Assembly: GCA_946481615.1 (NCBI GenBank)
Contig: CAMLOR010000121.1
Location: 1-9,100, forward strand
Reading direction: 5' to 3'
From: an uncultured Aquimonas sp.
Lineage (GTDB): Bacteria > Pseudomonadota > Gammaproteobacteria > Xanthomonadales > Xanthomonadaceae
DNA length: 9,100 nucleotides
The notes under the pieces were generated by a model. That model made no database searches and had not been told where the DNA came from. It worked only from the letters and a program-made list of their open reading frames with translations. The position numbers and the translations under genes are program-made. Of the stretch, positions 1-5,713 are shown one piece after another (within the stretch, counting starts at the first letter, position 1; every line of letters begins with the position of its first letter).

Positions 1-267
1 GGCCGCAGCGGCAACGCGCCGAGCAACGCCTCGGTGACGGTGGCGATCGTCCACACTTACCAGGGCGATCTGAAGGTCGACCTCGTGGCGCCGGACGGCT
101 CGCTCTACAACATCCACAACCGCACCGGCTCGGGCACCGACAACATCAACAAGACGGTGACGCTGAACCTGTCGAGCGAAACGCTCAACGGCACGTGGAA
201 GCTGCGCGTCAACGACAACGCGAACGGCGATACCGGCTACATCAACAGCTGGTCCATCACGTTCTGA
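1..267 (+). CDS. C-terminal fragment of a secreted protein ending in a proprotein-convertase P domain (5' end outside window)
   Basis: The reading frame is open from the first base and stops with TGA at 265-267, giving 88 residues of a protein that begins upstream of the window. The fragment is most of a P (Homo B) domain, a beta-sandwich found C-terminal to many secreted bacterial proteases. Recognisable stretches are VAIVHTYQGDLKVDLVAPDG, NIHNRTGSGTDNINKTVTLN and WKLRVNDNA, ending in WSITF. It differs at only a few residues from the P domains of the two complete proteases that follow, so the missing N-terminal part is probably a third secreted protease. That is inference, because no catalytic residue is inside the window. 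An internal ATG-like start at base 34 is not a real start, since the domain continues upstream of it. A strong terminator follows within 14 bases. Confidence 0.9.
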   Translation, partial: GRSGNAPSNASVTVAIVHTYQGDLKVDLVAPDGSLYNIHNRTGSGTDNINKTVTLNLSSETLNGTWKLRVNDNANGDTGYINSWSITF

Positions 268-280
268 TACGACGTGGACG

Positions 281-308
281 AGAGGGGCGCCGGCAACGGC
301 GCCCCTCT
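281..308 (+). terminator. Rho-independent terminator after the first P-domain gene
   Basis: A perfect 11-base-pair GC-rich stem is formed by AGAGGGGCGCC (281-291) and GGCGCCCCTCT (298-308) around a 6-base loop. A short T-containing tail, TCATTTT (309-315), follows. It starts 13 bases after the stop codon of the upstream gene and ends 44 bases before the next start, so it should separate the two genes. Confidence 0.85.
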
Positions 309-342
309 TCATTTTGTGCCTTGCCATTGCCATTCCTGACAT

Positions 343-346
343 GGAG
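343..346 (+). promoter_or_regulatory. Ribosome binding site deciding the start of the lysyl-endopeptidase-like gene
   Basis: GGAG lies six bases before the ATG at 353. It overlaps the alternative in-frame ATG at 341 and lies downstream of the possible TTG start at 314, so it favours 353. Starting at 353 also gives a clean signal peptide directly at the N terminus. Confidence 0.7.
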
Positions 347-352
347 ATCCGC

Positions 353-2626
353 ATGCGCCATCACGTTCATGGGCTGGCCGCGCTCGTCGCGCTCGCCCTC
401 GGCAACACCGCCTTCGCCGCCAACGATCTGCGCGGCGCCCTCATCCTCGACGCCCCCGACCTCGCCAAGCTCCAGCTCGAAGACAGCAAGAAGATCGGCG
501 GCGCCTTCCGCTACGGCATCCAGGTGCCCGTCGCCGGCATGGCGCTCGACGCCAAGTCGCTGGCCGGCGGCCACTGGCGCACGCTCAAGGACGGCCGCGC
601 GCAGTGGTCGCGCACGCTCGTCGCGCCGGGCGCGCGTTCGATGGACCTGCACTTCGACCAGTTGCAACTGCCCACCGGCGCCGAGCTCGAACTGATCGGC
701 GAAGGCGAGGGCAACAAGCGCCTCGTGCGCGCCGAAGACCTCGCCGGCAACGGCGAATTCCATTCGCCCTACGTGCTGGGCGAGAAGCTGCGGATGCAGA
801 TCACCGTGCCGGCCACCGCGCGCGATGCCGTGTCGATGAAGCTGGCCTCGGTGACGCACGGCTACCGTGGCTTGTTCGACGGCGGCGATGCGATGGAGAA
901 ATCCGGTTCGTGCAACGTCGACGTGGCCTGCCCGGCCGGCACCGGCTGGGACGACCAGATCGATTCCGTCGGCCAGTACACCTTCAGCCAGGGCGGCAGC
1001 AGCTACGTCTGCACCGGCACCCTGCTGGGCAACACCGCCAACAACGCGACGCCGTACTTCCTCACCGCCAACCACTGCATGAGCACGCAGACGGTGGCGA
1101 GCACGATCGTGGTGTACTGGAACTACCAGAGCGCCACCTGCCGCACGCCGGGTTCCTCGGCCAGCGGCACGCCGCTGTCGAAGACCATCGCCACGCACAA
1201 CCAGAGCGGCGCGACGCTGATCGCCACCAACGCGGCCAGCGATTTCACGCTGATCCGCCTCGCCAGCAACGTGCCGGCCGGCGCCGACGCGTTCTACGCC
1301 GGCTGGGACGCGAGCAGCGCGACTCCGTCGTCGGCGGTGGGCATCCACCATCCGGCCGGGCACGAGAAGCGCATCGCGGTGGAAGACCAGGCGCTGACGA
1401 TCTCCGGCTACAGCGGCGCTTCGGGCACCACGCATTGGCGCGTGATGGATTGGGACCAGGGCACGACCGAAGGTGGTTCGTCGGGTTCGGCGCTGTTCAA
1501 CTCGGCCAAGCGTGTGGTCGGCCAGCTGCACGGCGGCTCGGCGGCGTGCGGCAACAACCTGTCGGACTACTACGGCCGACTTGCGGTGTCGTGGACCGGC
1601 GGCGGCAGCGCGGCCACGCGCCTGAGCGACCACCTCAATCCGGGCGGCGGCGTCACCAGCTTCGCCGGTTACCGCACGCCGGGTGGCGGAGGCGGCAATG
1701 TCGCGCCGACTGCGAACTTCAGCTTCACCGTGAGTGGGCTCTCGGCGACGTTCACCGATTCCTCCAGCGACAGCGATGGCAGTATCGCCTCGCGCAGCTG
1801 GAACTTCGGCGATGGCACCACGTCGACCGCGACCAATCCGTCGAAGACGTGGTCGGCGGCCGGCACCTACAACGTCACGCTCACGGTCACCGACAACGGC
1901 GGCCTGACGAACGCGACGACCAAGTCGGTGACGGTGACTTCGGGCGGCGGTGGCGGCACGGTGCTGTCGAACGGGGTGCCGGTGACGGGCCTTGCGGCCA
2001 CCACGGGCAACTCGCTCAACTACACGATGGTCGTGCCCGCGGGCGCCACGAACCTCAAGTTCGTGACCAGCGGCGGCACCGGCGACATGGACATGTACGT
2101 GAAGTTCGGCAGCGCGCCGACGGACTCGTCCTACGACTGCCGTCCGTACGCCAACGGCAACGCCGAGACGTGCAACATCGCCACGGCGCAGGCCGGCACC
2201 TACTACATCCGCCTCAAGGCCTACAGCACCTATTCGGGCGTGAGCCTGACGGGCAGCTACACCACGGGTGGCGGTGGTGGCGGCACGCAGACCTACACCA
2301 ACTCGACCGACTACACGATCAGCGACAACTCGACCGTGGATTCGCCGATCACGGTGTCGGGCCGCAGCGGCAACGCGCCGAGCAACGCCTCGGTGACGGT
2401 GGCGATCGTCCACACCTACCAGGGCGATCTGAAGGTCGACCTGGTGGCGCCGGACGGTTCGCTCTACAACATCCACAACCGAACGGGTTCGGGCACCGAC
2501 AACATCAACAAGACGGTGACGCTGAACCTGTCGAGCGAAGCGCTCAACGGCACGTGGAAGCTGCGCGTGAACGACAACGCCGGTGGCGACGTCGGCTACA
2601 TCAACAGCTGGTCGGTCACGTTCTGA
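353..2626 (+). CDS. Secreted lysyl-endopeptidase-like serine protease (S1 family) with PKD, PPC and P domains
   Basis: This 757-residue preproenzyme is an extracellular serine endopeptidase predicted to cut after lysine. Residues 1-22 are a signal peptide (cleavage expected after AFA), and about 23-183 a propeptide. The catalytic domain, about 184-440, carries His241 (TANHC), Asp297 (SDFTL) and Ser377 (TEGGSSGSA). The spacings of 56 and 80 residues nearly equal those I recall for Achromobacter/Lysobacter protease I (57, 113, 194). Asp405 (LSDYYGR) matches that enzyme's Lys-selecting Asp225, and His393 (QLHGG) its His210. The six cysteines 187, 193, 220, 242, 263 and 399 match its three disulfides. 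A PKD domain (about 449-529, WNFGDG at 483-488) follows. After a glycine linker come a PPC domain (about 536-638, Cys596 and Cys607) and, after another glycine linker, a P domain (645-757). Specificity is inferred from these residues. Tyr353 stands where protease I has Trp169. Confidence 0.93.
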   Translation: MRHHVHGLAALVALALGNTAFAANDLRGALILDAPDLAKLQLEDSKKIGGAFRYGIQVPVAGMALDAKSLAGGHWRTLKDGRAQWSRTLVAPGARSMDLHFDQLQLPTGAELELIGEGEGNKRLVRAEDLAGNGEFHSPYVLGEKLRMQITVPATARDAVSMKLASVTHGYRGLFDGGDAMEKSGSCNVDVACPAGTGWDDQIDSVGQYTFSQGGSSYVCTGTLLGNTANNATPYFLTANHCMSTQTVASTIVVYWNYQSATCRTPGSSASGTPLSKTIATHNQSGATLIATNAASDFTLIRLASNVPAGADAFYAGWDASSATPSSAVGIHHPAGHEKRIAVEDQALTISGYSGASGTTHWRVMDWDQGTTEGGSSGSALFNSAKRVVGQLHGGSAACGNNLSDYYGRLAVSWTGGGSAATRLSDHLNPGGGVTSFAGYRTPGGGGGNVAPTANFSFTVSGLSATFTDSSSDSDGSIASRSWNFGDGTTSTATNPSKTWSAAGTYNVTLTVTDNGGLTNATTKSVTVTSGGGGGTVLSNGVPVTGLAATTGNSLNYTMVVPAGATNLKFVTSGGTGDMDMYVKFGSAPTDSSYDCRPYANGNAETCNIATAQAGTYYIRLKAYSTYSGVSLTGSYTTGGGGGGTQTYTNSTDYTISDNSTVDSPITVSGRSGNAPSNASVTVAIVHTYQGDLKVDLVAPDGSLYNIHNRTGSGTDNINKTVTLNLSSEALNGTWKLRVNDNAGGDVGYINSWSVTF
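1970..2268 (+). repeat. PPC-domain DNA repeat, copy 1 (second copy at 3961-4265)
   Basis: This stretch encodes the PPC domain of the lysyl-endopeptidase-like protein. It is closely similar at the DNA level to 3961-4265 in the next gene, starting at AACGG(G/C)GTGCC and ending at the GSYTTG codons. The second copy has two extra codons (six bases) in the PADAGATGLKF region. Similarity is much weaker just upstream, where one gene has PKD plus glycines and the other a proline linker. Confidence 0.85.
2360..2626 (+). repeat. P-domain DNA repeat, copy 2 (other copies at 1-267 and 4351-4617)
   Basis: The final 267 bases of all three protease-type genes align without gaps. By hand count, 1-267 and 2360-2626 differ at about 17 positions, most of them silent. 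The third copy is 4351-4617. The preceding 75 bases of the P domain (2285-2359 against 4276-4350) are visibly less similar, so identity rises sharply near the SGRSGNAPSN codons. Confidence 0.9.
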
Positions 2627-2661
2627 AGTAGCTCCGCTTCACGCGAACAAGAAAAACGACA

Positions 2662-2684
2662 CGGAGGGCCCATCGGGCCCTCCG
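2662..2684 (+). terminator. Probable terminator after the lysyl-endopeptidase-like gene
   Basis: A perfect 10-base-pair stem is formed by CGGAGGGCCC (2662-2671) and GGGCCCTCCG (2675-2684), with a 3-base loop ATC. The T run downstream is short and displaced (TCACTTTTCC, 2691-2700), so termination may be less complete than at the other two hairpins. It lies between the stop at 2626 and the next start at 2713. Confidence 0.65.
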
Positions 2685-2701
2685 GCGAACTCACTTTTCC
2701 C

Positions 2702-2706
2702 GGGGA
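2702..2706 (+). promoter_or_regulatory. Ribosome binding site of the second complete protease gene
   Basis: GGGGA sits six bases before the ATG at 2713, and that ATG leads straight into a signal peptide. The hairpin at 2662-2684 ends only 17 bases upstream of this site, so a promoter for this gene must overlap the terminator region or lie further upstream. No clear -35/-10 pair was seen. Confidence 0.6.
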
Positions 2707-2712
2707 AAACTC

Positions 2713-4617
2713 ATGACGCTCATCAAACGCCACGCGCTGGCGCTGGCATTGCTTTTCGCCGCACCGGCTTACGCGCAGGAGACCGCGCCGATCAAGATCG
2801 CCGATCTGCACGCGCACGACCTGCGCATCGATGCTTCCGCATTCGCCAAATCGCGCAACGCGCAATGGGAAGTCCGCACGCCGGACGCTTCCTTCGTCAA
2901 GGTGCATTTCGACCGCTTCGACCTGCCGGGAGGCATGACGCTGGAAGTGTCGAATCCGCAAGGCACCGAGGTCTACCGCTACTCGAAGACGCACCGCGAT
3001 GCGCACACGGTTTCGCCCGAACTTGGCCAGGACGGCAAGTGGAGCTTCTCCGCGATGTCGATCGGCGGCCCCGTGGCCGTGCTGCGGCTGGTGGGCGAAG
3101 CCAAGGGCTGGACGCCGGGGCAGGGCGTGCGCGTGACGCGCGTGCTCGAAGGCTATCCCGAAGCGATGCTGCCGGCGCTGCAGCGAGAAGGCCTGCTCGA
3201 CAAGGCCGTGCTGCCGCAGTCGATCTGCGGCATCGACGACAAGAAGGCCGTCGCCTGCTATGCCTCGACCGAGACCGCAGCGGTGGACCGTTCGCGTCCC
3301 GTCGCGCGGCTGGTCATGGGCGATGGCGGGCTGTGCACCGCCTGGCGCGTGGGCAGCGGCAACCACGTCTTCACCAACAACCACTGCGTCGCCAGCACCT
3401 CGGCGGTGGCCGGCTCGGAAGTGTGGTTCAACTACCAGAAGGCGACCTGCGGCGGCGCCGATGCCACCGTCACCAAGGTGCCCGGTGCCACCATGCTGAA
3501 GACGGACGCCACGCTCGACTACACGCTGTTCACCGTCAACAACTTCGCGAACATCTCGGGCTTCGGCTACCTCGGTCTCGACGTGCGCCGGCCGAACAGC
3601 AACGAATCGATCTACGTCTCCGGCCACCCGGGTGGACGCCAGAAGGAGCTGTCGATCGTCAGCGACCAGGACGGCGGCGGCTACTGCCGCATCAACGCGC
3701 CGGTGACGAGCGGCAACGGTTCCAACACCGACTCGGGTTATACCTGCGACACCGAAGGGGGCAGCTCGGGCTCGCCGGTGATCGCGCGTTCCACCAACAA
3801 GGTGATCGCGCTGCATCACCTGGGCGGTTGCAACAACACCGGCGCGCGCATGGAGCTGATCTGGCCGCAGGTGTCGAGCTTCTTCGGCGGCGTGATCCCG
3901 GAAGGCGACAACGGCACCACGCCGCCGCCCCCGCCTCCGCCGACGCCCGCGACGCTGCAGAACGGCGTGCCGCTGACGGGTCTGGCAGCTACCACCGGCA
4001 ATTCGCTCAACTACACGATGCAGATCCCGGCCGACGCCGGCGCGACGGGTCTCAAGTTCGTGATGAGCGGCGGCACCGGCGATGCCGATCTGTACGTGAA
4101 GTACGGCAGTGCGCCGACCGACACCTCCTACGATTGCCGTCCCTACGCCAACGGCAACGCCGAGACGTGCACGATGCCGACCACGCAGGCCGGCACGTAC
4201 TACGTCCGCGTGAAGGCCTACAGCAGCTTCTCGAGCGTGAGCCTGACCGGCAGCTACACCACGGGCCCGGGCGGCACGCAGACCTACGCCAACCCGACCG
4301 ACTACCAGATCCGCGACAACACCACAGTCGATTCGCCGATTACCGTGTCGGGACGCAGCGGCAACGCGCCGAGCAATGCTTCAGTGACGGTGGCGATCGT
4401 GCACACCTACCAGGGCGATCTGAAAGTCGACCTCGTGGCTCCGGACGGTTCGCTCTACAACATCCACAACCGCACGGGTTCGGGTACCGACAACATCAAC
4501 AAGACGGTGACGCTGAACCTCTCGAGCGAAGCGCTCAACGGCACGTGGAAGCTGCGCGTGAACGACAACGCGGGGGGCGACACCGGCTACATCAATCAGT
4601 GGAGTATCACGTTCTGA
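2713..4617 (+). CDS. Secreted trypsin-fold serine protease with PPC and P domains
   Basis: This 634-residue preproenzyme is a relative of the preceding protease and is predicted to be exported by Sec and to act outside the cell. Residues 1-21 are the signal peptide (AYA|QE). A propeptide of about 22-165 resembles the neighbour's, with VHFDRFDLPGGMTLEV against LHFDQLQLPTGAELEL. The catalytic domain runs from about 166 to 395, with His224 (TNNHC), Asp269 (LDYTLF) and Ser352 (EGGSSGSP). It is cysteine-rich, including Cys172, Cys182 and Cys373. A linker with seven prolines (404-410) replaces the neighbour's PKD domain. A PPC domain (about 413-518, Cys475 and Cys486) and a P domain (522-634) follow. 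The loop after Cys373 is shorter than in the neighbour and has no aspartate where that one has Asp405, so Lys specificity is not supported and the cleavage preference is unknown. PPC and P domains are usually removed after secretion in related enzymes. Confidence 0.92.
   Translation: MTLIKRHALALALLFAAPAYAQETAPIKIADLHAHDLRIDASAFAKSRNAQWEVRTPDASFVKVHFDRFDLPGGMTLEVSNPQGTEVYRYSKTHRDAHTVSPELGQDGKWSFSAMSIGGPVAVLRLVGEAKGWTPGQGVRVTRVLEGYPEAMLPALQREGLLDKAVLPQSICGIDDKKAVACYASTETAAVDRSRPVARLVMGDGGLCTAWRVGSGNHVFTNNHCVASTSAVAGSEVWFNYQKATCGGADATVTKVPGATMLKTDATLDYTLFTVNNFANISGFGYLGLDVRRPNSNESIYVSGHPGGRQKELSIVSDQDGGGYCRINAPVTSGNGSNTDSGYTCDTEGGSSGSPVIARSTNKVIALHHLGGCNNTGARMELIWPQVSSFFGGVIPEGDNGTTPPPPPPPTPATLQNGVPLTGLAATTGNSLNYTMQIPADAGATGLKFVMSGGTGDADLYVKYGSAPTDTSYDCRPYANGNAETCTMPTTQAGTYYVRVKAYSSFSSVSLTGSYTTGPGGTQTYANPTDYQIRDNTTVDSPITVSGRSGNAPSNASVTVAIVHTYQGDLKVDLVAPDGSLYNIHNRTGSGTDNINKTVTLNLSSEALNGTWKLRVNDNAGGDTGYINQWSITF
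3961..4265 (+). repeat. PPC-domain DNA repeat, copy 2
   Basis: This is the partner of 1970-2268. The two share long stretches of near-identical codons, such as the one ending in TCGCTCAACTACACGATG and the ACGCCAACGGCAACGCCGAG stretch. It encodes the PPC domain of the second complete protease. Confidence 0.85.
4351..4617 (+). repeat. P-domain DNA repeat, copy 3
   Basis: This is the third gap-free copy of the 267-base 3' module, running from the GRSGNAPSN codons to the stop codon. It encodes the same residues as the other copies except for a few positions near the end (GGDT, INQW, SITF). Confidence 0.9.
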
Positions 4618-4644
4618 GGGGACGATCAGAACGTGTGAACGGAG

Positions 4645-4676
4645 AAGCCCCGGCGAAGGCCGGGGCTTTTCTTTTT
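4645..4676 (+). terminator. Rho-independent terminator after the second complete protease gene
   Basis: AAGCCCCGGC (4645-4654) pairs perfectly with GCCGGGGCTT (4659-4668) around the tetraloop GAAG. It is followed by a T-rich tail, TTCTTTTTT. This is the most canonical terminator in the window and begins 27 bases after the stop codon at 4617. Confidence 0.93.
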
Positions 4677-4690
4677 TGGGCCTGCCGCGA

Positions 4691-4895
4691 GACGCGGGGG
4701 CGCTCGGGGGTTCGGGATGGGTTGCGCCGCGCGCGCGTTTCACGCGCGGGTGCCCTCCGGTCGCCGGGGGTTTTCGATCGCACCTCCTTGTGCGAACGAA
4801 AACTGCGCGCATCCTGCGCGCACCCGCTGCGCGGGCCTTATCCGTCGACCTGCGGCGGCTTCACACATCCGCGAACCCCCGAGCGCCCCCGCGTC
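4691..4895. repeat. Nested imperfect palindrome of about 205 bases, possible MITE-like or structured intergenic element
   Basis: The outer arms 4691-4714 and 4872-4895 are exact reverse complements over 24 bases (left arm starts GACGCGGGGGCGCTCGGGGG). Pairing continues inward past a one-base bulge with GGATG (4715-4719) against CATCC. Nearer the centre, GCGGGTGC (4746-4753) pairs with GCACCCGC (4820-4827). The core is a hairpin of 14-base arms, 4770-4783 and 4790-4803, with one mismatch and a 6-base loop CTCCTT. The core and the 8-base arms share a midpoint near 4786.5, and the outer arms centre near 4793. A competing local hairpin joins 4727-4733 with 4743-4749. No convincing gene is inside. 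It could be a non-autonomous mobile element, a REP-like repeat or a structured transcript; the sequence alone does not decide. Confidence 0.7.
4770..4803. other. Core hairpin of the intergenic palindrome
   Basis: The arm GTTTTCGATCGCAC (4770-4783) faces GTGCGAACGAAAAC (4790-4803), pairing at 13 of 14 positions around the loop CTCCTT. It is the least GC-rich part of the element. Just downstream, the self-complementary octamer TGCGCGCA occurs twice, at 4804-4811 and 4815-4822. Confidence 0.75.
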
Positions 4896-4941
4896 CTCCG
4901 ATCGTCGACGCAGTGCGTGCGAGCAGAACAGGCAAGCAACT

Positions 4942-5050
4942 CCGTCATTCCCGCGCAGGCGAGAATCCAGGTGCGGAGCATGTCGATGTGCCTCGCACTT
5001 GGCTCCCTGCCTTCGCGGGCAACGTGTCCCGGCTTTCGCCGCAACGACGG
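4942..5050 (+). repeat. Degenerate proteobacterial intergenic repeat ('VIPAQAGIQ / FRRNDG' type)
   Basis: The segment begins CCGTCATTCCCGCGCAGGCG and ends TTTCGCCGCAACGACGG. Its first 14 bases (4942-4955) and last 14 (5037-5050) are imperfect inverted repeats, matching at about 11 of 14 positions. A related GC-rich block, CTGCCTTCGCGGGCAACG, lies inside. Read in frame it gives SVIPAQARIQ ... PGFRRNDG, the signature of a dispersed repeat often mistaken for small proteins in proteobacterial genomes. The family is recognised from memory. The changed bases suggest an old, decayed copy. It stays open in frame into the hydrolase that follows, which could mislead start calling. Confidence 0.7.
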
Positions 5051-5069
5051 GACCGGGCAATATCGCGAC

Positions 5070-5672
5070 ATGAGAGTCCTGCTCCTGCACGGTCTGTGGA
5101 TGCGCGCCTTCGCGCTGCGGCAGTTGGCGCGGCGGCTGCAGGCCGAAGACTTCACCGTGGCGACGTTCGACTATCCGAGCATCACCGGCGGCCCCGACGC
5201 GGCGCTGCCGGAACTCGCGCGGCGCCTGCAGAACGCCGACGCCGTGGTCGGGCACAGCCTCGGCGGGCTGATGGCCGTCGAAGCGCTGAGGCGGTTTCCG
5301 GAACTGCCCGTCCGGCGCGCCGTGTGTCTGGGCTCGCCGCTCAGGGGCAGCGGCGCGGCGCGCATGCTCAGGAGCGCGCCGTTCTCGGCCTGGTACGTCG
5401 GCCGCAGCGCCGAACTGCTGTGCAAGGGCTGCGAACCGTTGGAGCGCGACATCGAAGTGGGCATGATCGCCGGCAGCAAGCCGCTCGGCTTGGGCGCGCT
5501 GGTGGCCCGCCTCGACGGCCCCCACGACGGCACCGTGGCGGTGAGCGAGACGCGCCTCGAAGGCCTCGCCGACCACCGCGTGCTCGACATCAGCCACACC
5601 GGCCTCGTGTTCTCGCCACGCGTGGCGGCGCTCACCGCGGGATTCCTGCGGCACGGCCGCTTCCCGGACTGA
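5070..5672 (+). CDS. Small alpha/beta-fold hydrolase (esterase/lipase-like)
   Basis: This 200-residue cytoplasmic protein has no signal peptide. [11 protein letters not shown] at the N terminus is the first core strand plus the HG oxyanion segment (His7-Gly8). GHSLGG at 61-66 is the nucleophile elbow, with Ser63 as nucleophile. The probable acid is Asp153 (PHDGTV; Asp149 is an alternative), and His176 (ISHTGL) is the probable base. The protein resembles short lipase/PGAP1-like hydrolases, but the substrate cannot be told from the sequence. The ATG at 5070 is preferred because the first beta strand begins there and the upstream in-frame codons belong to the intergenic repeat ending at 5050. 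The ribosome binding site is weak. The gene ends 37 bases before ruvC on the same strand, so it may be cotranscribed with the ruv genes. Confidence 0.88.
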   Translation: MRVLLLHGLWMRAFALRQLARRLQAEDFTVATFDYPSITGGPDAALPELARRLQNADAVVGHSLGGLMAVEALRRFPELPVRRAVCLGSPLRGSGAARMLRSAPFSAWYVGRSAELLCKGCEPLERDIEVGMIAGSKPLGLGALVARLDGPHDGTVAVSETRLEGLADHRVLDISHTGLVFSPRVAALTAGFLRHGRFPD

Positions 5673-5678
5673 TATCAT
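5673..5678 (+). promoter_or_regulatory. Possible -10 element for the ruvC operon
   Basis: TATCAT directly follows the stop codon of the hydrolase gene and lies 37 bases before the ruvC start. No convincing -35 hexamer was found at 16-18 bases upstream, so this is a weak candidate and the operon may instead be read through from the hydrolase gene. Confidence 0.25.
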
Positions 5679-5689
5679 TGCACCGCACC

Positions 5690-5713
5690 ATGAGCGCCGC
5701 CGCCCCCGAATGA
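5690..5713 (+). CDS. Possible 7-codon leader ORF overlapping the ruvC start
   Basis: ATG at 5690 opens a seven-codon frame (MSAAAPE) whose TGA at 5711-5713 overlaps the ruvC ATG as ATGA. ruvC has no purine-rich ribosome binding site of its own; the preceding bases are GCCGCCGCCCCCGA. The mini-ORF could therefore feed ribosomes into ruvC. It has no clear ribosome binding site either, and chance occurrence is quite possible. Confidence 0.25.
   Translation: MSAAAPE

Noticed and set aside
321..336. Short direct repeat of TTGCCA/ATTGCCATT before the protease start as an operator
   Set aside because: It is too short and lacks a partner site in front of the other protease gene, so there is no support beyond chance.
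314..352. Upstream TTG (314) or ATG (341) start for the lysyl-endopeptidase-like gene
   Set aside because: The GGAG at 343-346 favours the ATG at 353, and the signal peptide begins cleanly there. The TTG lies within the tail of the upstream terminator.
257..2476. Very long minus-strand open frame opposite the lysyl-endopeptidase-like gene
   Set aside because: Its translation is rich in Arg, Ala, Val and His with no domain, as expected from the complement of high-GC coding DNA. The plus strand carries recognisable catalytic motifs throughout.
4691..4895. CRISPR array or tRNA within the GC-rich intergenic region
   Set aside because: There are no regularly spaced direct repeats with unique spacers and no cloverleaf with a TTCGA-type loop and CCA end. 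The symmetry is inverted rather than direct.
4717..5073. Possible small protein over the intergenic region (118 codons)
   Set aside because: Its SFPRRRESR and FAATTG stretches are the known alternate-frame translation of the dispersed intergenic repeat, and the rest lies in the palindrome.
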